Below, one piece after another: positions 1-4,876 of a DNA stretch of 5,599 nucleotides; within the stretch, counting starts at the first letter, position 1; every line of letters starts with the position of its first letter. The DNA is taken from positions 20,586 to 26,184 of the forward strand of contig PMDE01000089.1 in the NCBI GenBank assembly GCA_003154335.1, given 5' to 3'. The DNA is from Methanoregula sp. (GTDB taxonomy: Archaea > Halobacteriota > Methanomicrobia > Methanomicrobiales > Methanospirillaceae). The position numbers and the translations under genes are program-made. Below the pieces are notes generated by a model. It ran no database searches and was not told the DNA's origin. It saw only the letters and a program-made list of their open reading frames with translations.

Positions 1-794
1 CCTATTGCAGTGCCGATGCCGTTGATGAGGCTTGCGGCCGAAATAACGCTGCCTGAAAGTCCGTATTTTTTGGAAAATGGCTCGAAATGTCCCATTTCCC
101 CGGCTCCTCTCATCAATACGATGTTTGCCGGGGGAATACCCTTTTTCAGGCGTTCCGTGTTGACTGAATGATCGAAAAGGATCCTGCCGGACTGACGGAC
201 AAATTCGTTACACACTTCAGCGGTCTTTTCATCAACGGCTGTCTGTTTGAGTGGTTTTACCCTTAGCGGGGCCACGCCGTCTTTTTTTGGGTCATTGGAA
301 GAGACACAGTATCCCAGTCCTTCGCCCTTGAGTGCAAGTGAAGCCCGGTGACCCGCACCGGAGCGGAAGGTAAATTCAACTCCAAAGTTTTCCAGGTCCA
401 CGCCATCCTGGATAGCCGTGCTCAGGGCATTCGTATCATGAATTCTGCCTGCACGGCGGTCGGTAATAATCCCGTCCCGTGAAATGGTTGCATAATTGCA
501 CCGGAACCCGATCATTCCCGGTTCCATGTGGATGCCCGTACCTTCGCATTCAAGAGGGCCTCTCCCGGTATAATACCGGTAAGGATCGTAACCCATCAGT
601 GCAAGGTGTGCGGTATCTGAACCAGGGCGAACACCAGCACCAATGGTATCCATAATGCCGCAGACGCCTTCTTTTGCGAGCCGGTCAAGAACGGGTTTTT
701 TTGCCGCGGCAAGAGGGGTGATTCCTCCGAGCGCAGGACATGGGCGATCGGAGATGCCGTCGAGGACGACAAAAAGGATCTTCGTTGCGGTCAT
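1..794 (-). CDS. apgM: 2,3-bisphosphoglycerate-independent phosphoglycerate mutase, archaeal ApgM type (3' end outside window)
   Basis: Interconverts 3-phosphoglycerate and 2-phosphoglycerate in glycolysis and gluconeogenesis in the cytoplasm. It belongs to the alkaline phosphatase/metalloenzyme superfamily, which uses two metal ions and a phosphoserine intermediate. Reading from ATG at 794, 264 residues are visible. FVVLDGISD (residues 8-16) carries the first metal-ligand Asp12. RPGSDTAHLALMGYDP (56-71) carries the expected nucleophile Ser59. YTGRGPLE (75-82), DRRAGRI (112-118) and a later LMRGAG are further ApgM signatures. The family is usually about 400 residues, so roughly the last third, with the remaining Asp/His metal ligands, lies beyond position 1. 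No frameshift or stop is seen. No Shine-Dalgarno sequence precedes the ATG, and a TATA-like ACATAATTAG about 30 bases upstream suggests a very short leader. It is separated from rps3ae by a terminator and about 450 bases, so it is probably its own transcription unit. The family call is firm. Confidence 0.95.
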   Translation of the reverse strand, partial: MTATKILFVVLDGISDRPCPALGGITPLAAAKKPVLDRLAKEGVCGIMDTIGAGVRPGSDTAHLALMGYDPYRYYTGRGPLECEGTGIHMEPGMIGFRCNYATISRDGIITDRRAGRIHDTNALSTAIQDGVDLENFGVEFTFRSGAGHRASLALKGEGLGYCVSSNDPKKDGVAPLRVKPLKQTAVDEKTAEVCNEFVRQSGRILFDHSVNTERLKKGIPPANIVLMRGAGEMGHFEPFSKKYGLSGSVISAASLINGIGTAI

Positions 795-1243
795 TCGTAT
801 GGAATGGTTGGACTTCGGGACTAATTATGTTTCTTGGTAGGATGATGAAAAACCAGAGGATGGCACCGACGGACAGGCTTTTAACGCGCGGAAATGAGTT
901 ATTTCTTTTTACCCTGTGATCTTAAGAGAAAAAAATCATGGGCCGGATATGGGGAGCCAGACATTCAATCCACGAGACTTCAGGTTTATCGGATTTTCTC
1001 CCTCATCGCAAACCTTATATCAATATTAACCTTCAATTCTCCGCGTTTATCGCTGTTTTCGCTAAATCAGTCAATTTCCGGTAAACAGTTAGAAATTATA
1101 AGGGACTTTTCCGGCATTATTCCAGGAGGAGTATAGACTGATTAAAAACGTCAGATATGAGTATTTTATCGGAGAAACCAGGGTATGGCGGCTGGATATT
1201 TTTTAGCCTTTGAAGAATTGATATCAACGACGCCGTTAACAAT
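795..1243. other. Intergenic region between apgM and rps3ae, no supported gene
   Basis: About 450 bases, more AT-rich than the flanking genes. It holds the candidate apgM promoter at its left end. A second TATA-like stretch (minus strand, around 1012-1025, reading GATATAAGG) could start a longer apgM leader. A plus-strand AGGAGGAG occurs at 1124-1131, but no start codon lies at a usable distance. An 80-codon plus-strand open frame (894-1136) has no ribosome binding site and no recognisable protein character, so I do not call it. No tRNA or strong hairpin was found. Confidence 0.6.
821..830 (-). promoter_or_regulatory. Candidate TATA box of apgM (near-leaderless transcript)
   Basis: On the minus strand this reads ACATAATTAG, centred about 31 bases before the apgM ATG. 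Archaeal TATA boxes sit roughly 25-30 bases before the transcription start, so transcription would begin within a few bases of the ATG. That fits the lack of any GGAGG-like sequence there. The match is short and the prediction is an inference. Confidence 0.4.
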
Positions 1244-1251
1244 AAAAAAAA
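1244..1251 (-). terminator. Oligo-T terminator after rps3ae
   Basis: Immediately after the rps3ae stop codon the minus strand reads AATTTTTTTTATTG, a run of eight T without a GC-rich hairpin. Euryarchaeal RNA polymerase terminates at such U-rich tracts. The position at the end of four closely packed genes, followed by a long gap, supports an operon terminator. Confidence 0.7.
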
Positions 1252-1252
1252 T

Positions 1253-1858
1253 TTATACGGTCGAGATCCTCGCCGCGACCGGCTGGACCTTGGATTTGAT
1301 GATCTCGACCCTGCGGGTCGGGTAAATGGTCTTTACGGCCTTGAAGAGGTCACGGGAGATCTCCCCTGACACAATCCCGTTAAGGAGTGTAGTCAGGTCC
1401 CATGCCGCTGCCTGGGCAGCCAGGGTTTCAGTAATGACTTTCCTGATGGCGTGTTCCTGCATAACGTTTGCACGGGCAAAGGTGTAACAGCTGACCGTTA
1501 GCCGCACTTTCTTTCCATCTTTTGTGAGGATCGGCACTTGGCAGTCAACGCGGGTGCTCCGTCTCTTGACAAGGGAGCGGAGGTAGTCACGGGTTACTTC
1601 GTGGCCGACAAATTCGGTATATGCGGCATCACCGCTTACCGTTGCGATCTTAAAACTCATCTTAATGTGCTGTTTTGCGTAATCGTTGGTGATCTCACCC
1701 AGTGTTGCCTGCATGATTCTGCCGACTACGCTCTCAGCATCGTTTGCAATGGTGTCACCGATATACGCCTTACCGAGCGTTTCGGGGACGTGCACCTTGA
1801 ACCAGCTCTTGGCTTTCCAGCCTTCTACTCTTCTTCCAACCTGTTTTTTCTTTGCCAT
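1253..1858 (-). CDS. rps3ae: 30S ribosomal protein S3Ae (eS1)
   Basis: Structural protein of the archaeal small ribosomal subunit, homologous to eukaryotic eS1 (S3a), with no bacterial counterpart of this type. The product is 201 residues, the usual archaeal length. Signatures are a lysine-rich N-terminus, WKAKSWFKVHVPETLGKAYIG (split: WKAKSWFKV at 14-22, PETLGKAYIG at 25-34), LGEITND (53-59), HEVTRDYLRSLVKRRSTRVD (86-105) and IYPTRRVEIIKSKV (178-191). The frame is open further upstream to 2002, but ATG at 1858 is chosen because it begins the conserved MAKKK terminus and follows a strong Shine-Dalgarno GAGGTGAT with a three-base spacer. The upstream extension would overlap pcc1 and resembles nothing. 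It is the last gene of the rps15-DHH-pcc1-rps3ae unit, 25 bases after pcc1, with a T8 terminator directly behind. A small palindrome lies just ahead of its Shine-Dalgarno. Confidence 0.97.
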   Translation of the reverse strand: MAKKKQVGRRVEGWKAKSWFKVHVPETLGKAYIGDTIANDAESVVGRIMQATLGEITNDYAKQHIKMSFKIATVSGDAAYTEFVGHEVTRDYLRSLVKRRSTRVDCQVPILTKDGKKVRLTVSCYTFARANVMQEHAIRKVITETLAAQAAAWDLTTLLNGIVSGEISRDLFKAVKTIYPTRRVEIIKSKVQPVAARISTV

Positions 1859-1868
1859 GGTATCACCT

Positions 1869-1882
1869 CGAGGAATTCCTCG
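1869..1882 (-). promoter_or_regulatory. 14-base perfect palindrome abutting the rps3ae ribosome binding site
   Basis: CGAGGAATTCCTCG fills most of the 25-base pcc1-rps3ae gap. In the mRNA it can form a 5-bp hairpin with an AAUU loop between the pcc1 stop and the rps3ae Shine-Dalgarno (GAGGTGAT, 1869 to 1862), whose first base is the last base of the palindrome. It may keep the binding site free, offer a decoy GAGG, or be a protein site; none of these is shown by the sequence alone. Confidence 0.4.
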
Positions 1883-1883
1883 T

Positions 1884-2192
1884 TTAGTGTCTGTTATTGC
1901 AACCGTTTGTTTCCTCTGTGAGCCTGTCCCGGGATATACGGTTGCCGGTATCCGGGTTGTTTTGGGGTCTTTGCGAAAGTGACGAACATGCGTCGTCTGC
2001 AATTACCAGATTCATGAGATAGTCGTCTATCGAAGCGATGACCGATCGCAGCTGACTGCCGGTAATAATCGTTGTCACGTGATCCCCTTTTGCCGTAGTA
2101 GTCATGCTGTTAAGGTTGTCCGGCGTTAGTGCCCGGGCAACGCAGTCTGCATTTTCATGTACGGTCGTGATCCTGCCATTGATCTGCATCAT
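1884..2192 (-). CDS. pcc1: KEOPS complex subunit Pcc1
   Basis: Small subunit of KEOPS (Kae1, Bud32, Cgi121, Pcc1), which makes the universal t6A modification at position 37 of ANN-decoding tRNAs. Pcc1 dimerises and helps dock Kae1 and the tRNA. The 102-residue product shows the Pcc1 pattern: ALTPDNLNSM (21-30), a strand-rich middle with VTTIITGSQLRS (39-50), and the hallmark SVIASIDDYLMNLVIAD (50-66). The annotated start, ATG at 2192, overlaps the DHH stop as ATGA and lies 10 bases after AGGAGG (2208 to 2203). The next codon is also ATG (2189), so the start is uncertain by one residue. The frame open to 2294 lies inside the DHH gene and is rejected. Family members are usually about 80 residues; here residues about 70-102 form a polar tail rich in N, R, T and S. 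Translational coupling to the DHH gene is likely from the overlap. Confidence 0.9.
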   Translation of the reverse strand: MMQINGRITTVHENADCVARALTPDNLNSMTTTAKGDHVTTIITGSQLRSVIASIDDYLMNLVIADDACSSLSQRPQNNPDTGNRISRDRLTEETNGCNNRH

Positions 2193-3418
2193 GCGCCAAA
2201 CGCCTCCTGCCAGCCCTTGGTAAATGTACCTATTTTCCCGCAGGGGATGGTTGCCCCTGCCCTGTGGATATGTCCTCCACCATTGCCACCGCATGCTTCA
2301 GCAAGATTGCTGACCAGCGGTCCAAGCTCGGTGGGGATTCCCGCGGGACAGCGAGCCGAAATTTTGCAGCAGTTTCCCGCTTTTGCGTATACGAGTACTG
2401 GCCACATATTGAGGAGGTCGCGGGTAAGAATATCAGCAACATCACTTGCTAAGAAGGTGTCCTGCACTTCATAGATGATGGCAGTTCCCTTCAGCGGTTC
2501 GATCTTCCTGATCGCCCCGATCACATTCGTGCGGTGCTGTCGTGCAATCTCCCAGGCCTGATCCTGGTACGTGGAGGACCGGAGGCAGAGTGATGCCCCC
2601 ATATCCCCATGACCGCTCTTCCCGCAGGCATCGATCACCGCAGTGAGGGCATGGGCATCGTCCATCACTTCCCGCTGGAGATGGTAGGTGTCCCCATAGA
2701 TTGCGTTCAGGGCGGCAAGGGTCGAATGCGGGGCCACTTCAAGTATCACCCGTGAGAGCAGGATGTCGAGCCGGCTTGTATTCTCGCCTTTTGCCAGATC
2801 CCGTGCCTGGTCAAGGAGATCGGCGATGAGTTGTTCACCGCCGCTTATTCCATCGAGGTACGGGCTGGTAGCGAGATACCACCGCTCAGCCATATCCCGG
2901 CCCGGCAGGGTGATCCCGCGGTCAGGAACGATGATGCCATCTGAAATACCTTCATTGAAGATCTCGAGATTTTTACCGCTTATTTCCTGGCCGTCACCGA
3001 TAATGCCGGGTATCACGAGCCCCGCGAGGTCACGGTTGTCTCCCATCTTCTGGGCGACAAGGTATGCCATTCCTGCTGCAGACAGTTCGCGGTCGCCGTC
3101 GATGCCCGCCAGTCGCGGGTTTGCATGGAACACTCCCTCAAACTTCGGGAGATGGTGATCGACGACCATCGTTTCCGGTGGAAGGTCGGCAATTCCTGCC
3201 CCGAGATCGCAGAGGAGATGAGCCCCTTCTTCTTTCAGATAAGCCGTAGTCACTCCCTGCCGGATCCTCATGCGGAACCGGATTCCCGCACGCAGCATCG
3301 CGTGGCAGAGGATCGAGCCGGCAGCTATGCCGTCTGCATCATGGTGTGCAAGGAGTTCGACGAACTCCTGCCGGCGGATCTGTTCTGCGACTGTTTCTGC
3401 TACGGAATCGAGTGACAT
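2189..3418 (-). CDS. DHH-family phosphoesterase, archaeal RecJ-like (DHH plus DHHA1 domains)
   Basis: Predicted Mn2+-dependent phosphoesterase or single-strand nuclease of the RecJ/GAN/Cdc45 superfamily. Of 409 residues, the N-terminal half is the DHH domain: HHDADG (25-30), Asp71 in CDLGAG, the name-giving DHH at 87-89 in MVVDHH, and Asp142 in IIGDGQE. These are the expected metal ligands, so the protein looks catalytically competent. The C-terminal DHHA1 domain ends in CGGNGGGHIHRAGATIP (376-392), a GGGH-type substrate-binding loop. Archaeal relatives include 5'-3' exonucleases that bind GINS (GAN), 3'-5' exonucleases and RNA-degrading forms; sequence alone does not decide which this is. 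ATG at 3418 is the first start in this frame after the rps15 stop, 26 bases on, and no clear Shine-Dalgarno precedes it, so it may rely on coupling to rps15 translation. The 3' end overlaps pcc1 by four bases. The neighbourhood suggests housekeeping nucleic-acid metabolism. Confidence 0.9.
   Translation of the reverse strand: MSLDSVAETVAEQIRRQEFVELLAHHDADGIAAGSILCHAMLRAGIRFRMRIRQGVTTAYLKEEGAHLLCDLGAGIADLPPETMVVDHHLPKFEGVFHANPRLAGIDGDRELSAAGMAYLVAQKMGDNRDLAGLVIPGIIGDGQEISGKNLEIFNEGISDGIIVPDRGITLPGRDMAERWYLATSPYLDGISGGEQLIADLLDQARDLAKGENTSRLDILLSRVILEVAPHSTLAALNAIYGDTYHLQREVMDDAHALTAVIDACGKSGHGDMGASLCLRSSTYQDQAWEIARQHRTNVIGAIRKIEPLKGTAIIYEVQDTFLASDVADILTRDLLNMWPVLVYAKAGNCCKISARCPAGIPTELGPLVSNLAEACGGNGGGHIHRAGATIPCGKIGTFTKGWQEAFGA
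2203..2208 (-). promoter_or_regulatory. Shine-Dalgarno of pcc1, inside the DHH coding sequence
   Basis: AGGAGG on the minus strand, 10 bases before the ATG at 2192 and 13 before the ATG at 2189. It supports the first ATG and an internal start near 2190 rather than the longer open frame. Confidence 0.65.
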
Positions 3419-3444
3419 GGATACGTGGACAACGATTTTTTCGC

Positions 3445-3903
3445 TTACCGTGACAACAGGATCTCTGTCATCTCTGGTTTGTAGATGAAATCCTGCTGCA
3501 GTTTCTTGCTGCCCCGGTAGTACTTCACGAGCCTGCGGATCTTGGACTCGACTAACTGGAGCTGCCGCTTGTTGTGCAGGTCTTTCTTGTTCTCGCCCAG
3601 GTGCTTGCGCAGCCCGAGTGCTTTTACCATGAGGTCGCGGAGATCTTCGGGGATCTCGGATGCGACTTTGTTCTCTTTCAAAATATCCCCGATACGCTTA
3701 CCGAGGGCAAGTTTCACATCCGGGACGCCATAGCGGTCCCGCAGGATCAGTCCGATCCTGGCGCTCGACGCGCCTTCCTTCCGGAGCTCCAGGATCACCT
3801 TGGTGATAGCCTTCGTGTCCACGTTGGACCACGATGGTGCCTGTTTCCGGTAGGGGCGGACAGAGCATGACTTGCCTCTTCTTCGAGCATGCATTCGTGC
3901 CAT
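3445..3903 (-). CDS. rps15: 30S ribosomal protein S15 (uS15), archaeal type
   Basis: Binds the central domain of 16S rRNA early in 30S assembly. The product is 152 residues, normal for archaea and eukaryotes and longer than the roughly 90-residue bacterial protein because of an N-terminal domain. That part holds MARMHARRRGKSCS (1-14), APSWSNVD (22-29) and a helical stretch through RIGLILRDRYGVPDVK (49-64). The S15 core follows: HLGENKKDLHNKRQLQLVES (101-120) and KIRRLVKYYR (121-130). ATG at 3903 is chosen over the frame open to 4026 because it begins the conserved MARMHA terminus and lies 7 bases after AGGAGG (3916 to 3911). It is the first gene of the four-gene unit. The upstream 110 bases can fold into a branched structure, described separately, that could serve autoregulation as known for bacterial S15, though that link is inference. 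Confidence 0.97.
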   Translation of the reverse strand: MARMHARRRGKSCSVRPYRKQAPSWSNVDTKAITKVILELRKEGASSARIGLILRDRYGVPDVKLALGKRIGDILKENKVASEIPEDLRDLMVKALGLRKHLGENKKDLHNKRQLQLVESKIRRLVKYYRGSKKLQQDFIYKPEMTEILLSR

Positions 3904-3910
3904 AGTGTAA

Positions 3911-3916
3911 CCTCCT
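3911..3916 (-). promoter_or_regulatory. Shine-Dalgarno of rps15
   Basis: AGGAGG followed by TTA on the minus strand, with seven bases between it and the ATG at 3903. It is one of the strongest ribosome binding sites in the window and fixes the S15 start. Confidence 0.8.
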
Positions 3917-3924
3917 GATGAACG

Positions 3925-4015
3925 TGTAAGTCCAGAAAAGTCGAGTATTTTTACTGACTCCCTGTAATCCCAAAGCCTTGGTTGAGGCCGTGCGGTGAAG
4001 CACGTCGGACTTACA
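3925..4015 (-). promoter_or_regulatory. Candidate structured 5' leader (four-way junction) of rps15
   Basis: A perfect 9-bp inverted repeat (minus strand TGTAAGTCC at 4015-4007 and GGACTTACA at 3933-3925) encloses three further hairpins: a 5-bp stem with a six-base loop (4004-3989), an immediately adjacent 4-bp stem with a six-base loop (3988-3975), and a hairpin with 3+4 bp, one bulged base and a four-base loop (3958-3940). Eight bases separate the outer stem from the rps15 AGGAGG. It is not a tRNA: there is no T-arm motif and the arm lengths do not fit. The alternative is that AAAAATACTC at 3953-3944 is a TATA box, which would put the transcription start near 3920 and leave most of this element untranscribed. 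Confidence 0.4.
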
Positions 4016-4062
4016 TCTGTCAGCACAATTCTAAAAAGTGCTTGTTTGTATTTGGGGGGAGG

Positions 4063-4071
4063 AATTATAAG
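4063..4071 (-). promoter_or_regulatory. Candidate TATA box for the rps15 operon
   Basis: The minus strand reads CTTATAATT. A start about 25 bases downstream, near 4040, would give a leader of about 140 bases containing the folded element. Weaker rivals are AAATACAAA (4053-4045) and AAAAATACTC (3953-3944), and the AT-rich stretch 4091-4110 adds more TATA-like words, so the choice is uncertain. Confidence 0.35.
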
Positions 4072-4225
4072 GATTGTGATGGGGAGAAGAGTTTATAATC
4101 AAATATTATAGTAACAAAAAATGATAGTGTAATAATAATTTGAGAGACATAATGCATAAAAATTTTCATGAGATCCGAGATCCTATTCATACTTTTATAA
4201 AAATGGTCTCCGACGGAGAAGTGTT

Positions 4226-4254
4226 CGGGAAAAGTGTATCTTTTTCCGGTTTTT
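4226..4254 (+). terminator. Hairpin plus T5, terminator-like, pointing right
   Basis: A 9-bp stem with one G-U pair (4226-4234 with 4240-4248) and a five-base loop is followed by GTTTTT. It has the form of an intrinsic terminator on the plus strand, yet no plus-strand gene lies to its left. It could end an unannotated small RNA, act as a barrier between divergently positioned units, or be chance in AT-rich DNA. Confidence 0.35.
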
Positions 4255-4350
4255 CTGGAAATTCTCCATCCCCTAAAAAATGGTTTTTCGCGATGTAACC
4301 GGGTAGTCTGATCAATCAGGTTTTCCTCCAACCAAACGGGTTTAAACAGG

Positions 4351-4375
4351 CCGGTTTTCCTCCCGGTAAAACCGG
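4351..4375. repeat. Perfect 8-bp inverted repeat CCGGTTTT / AAAACCGG
   Basis: The two arms (4351-4358 and 4368-4375) flank a nine-base spacer. The word CCGGTTTT also occurs at 4247-4254, overlapping the terminator-like hairpin, and a shorter ACCGGT-like word at 4371-4376 and 4432-4437. It could be an operator for a dimeric regulator or an RNA hairpin; no gene start is close enough to assign a role. Confidence 0.45.
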
Positions 4376-4609
4376 TTATTTCAGATTCTATGCCCGTATA
4401 TCAATTATCTGAAAATTTGTGATCAAAAGTGCCCCAATAAGACCGGTTGCCGCATCCTCCCAAAAAATCGAATATGCCTTAATTGAGCCCCGATTTCCAT
4501 TTTAGCCATTTCAGGTACATGAGGTGAGAGCCGGTGCAAAAGTAGGTTTGAATTTTCCTTCCTGTCATTAAAAAGCCAACAGCGGTGTTCCTTTGGATAA
4601 TCGGTAGTT

Positions 4610-4625
4610 ATGGTTGATCAACCAT
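4610..4625. repeat. 16-base perfect palindrome
   Basis: ATGGTTGATCAACCAT equals its own reverse complement over all 16 bases. A palindrome this long is expected by chance less than once in ten windows of this size if base use were even. It lies about 250 bases beyond the PAS stop and about 700 bases before the rps15 start, so it is far from a typical operator position. Confidence 0.6.
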
Positions 4626-4876
4626 GAAATCTGCCATCCAATAGCGCCCATTAGCATACATTTTACACCGATCATTTGCCGTATTTAGGCATAATACCAA
4701 CGAAATAACGGTATTTTTAAAACATGTGCCGGAATTCACCATTTCTGGCAACCGGGACCGGATCTCACCATCAAAAAGAGGCAATCCGGGCCCATAACGG
4801 TCTCCGTTTTGGTCCGGAACTATACTGTCTGATACAAAATCTTATTCCGGGGTCTCACGCTCCTCCCTGACGTATC

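Larger units (their letters stand above)
4016..4876. other. Long intergenic region between rps15 and the PAS gene, no supported gene
   Basis: About 860 bases beyond the rps15 leader. The part 4080-4205 is very AT-rich, with several TATA-like words and a 6-bp TATAAT/ATTATA repeat (4094-4110). The part 4207-4376 is packed with inverted repeats, and 4610-4625 is a perfect palindrome. A minus-strand open frame at 4065-4331 starts only with TTG, has no spaced ribosome binding site and translates partly from AT-rich DNA; I do not call it. Nothing in 4380-4876 reads as a gene or as a recognisable gene remnant. The run CTTTTTG on the minus strand near 4774-4780 might end the PAS transcript, but it is weak. 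Confidence 0.6.

Noticed and set aside
894..1136. 80-codon plus-strand open frame between apgM and rps3ae
   Set aside because: No Shine-Dalgarno before the ATG, no recognisable motif, and AT-rich intergenic composition. An open frame of this length is expected by chance.
1124..1213. Plus-strand AGGAGGAG followed by a short ATG frame of 18 residues
   Set aside because: The spacing from the AGGAGG to the ATG at 1157 is about 26 bases, too long to work as a ribosome binding site, and the peptide has no character.
1859..2002. 48-residue N-terminal extension of S3Ae overlapping pcc1
   Set aside because: GAGGTGAT and the conserved MAKKK terminus fix the start at 1858; the extension is the pcc1 3' region read in another frame.
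2763..3158. 131-codon plus-strand frame opposite the DHH gene
   Set aside because: It is the complement of a strongly conserved DHH coding region; its serine- and arginine-rich, repetitive translation is typical of a shadow frame in GC-rich coding DNA.
3916..3957. Box C/D sRNA on the plus strand (TGATGA followed by CTGA)
   Set aside because: The distance between the C-like and D'-like boxes is about 30 bases, far above the usual guide length, no second pair of boxes follows, and TGATGA lies against the rps15 Shine-Dalgarno.
3925..4015. Cloverleaf-like fold read as a tRNA
   Set aside because: Nine-bp outer stem, wrong arm and loop sizes, no T-loop motif and no CCA-proximal pattern on either strand.
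3904..4026. 41-residue N-terminal extension of S15
   Set aside because: The conserved archaeal S15 terminus and the strong AGGAGG both fix the start at 3903.
4065..4331. 88-codon minus-strand frame with a hydrophobic stretch
   Set aside because: It begins only at a TTG without a properly spaced ribosome binding site, runs through inverted repeats and AT-rich DNA, and the hydrophobic part is what AT-rich codons give. A small membrane protein is not excluded, but support is too thin.
4016..4876. CRISPR array or insertion sequence remnant in the long gap
   Set aside because: No regularly spaced direct repeats, no transposase-like frame and no terminal inverted repeats with target duplications were seen.
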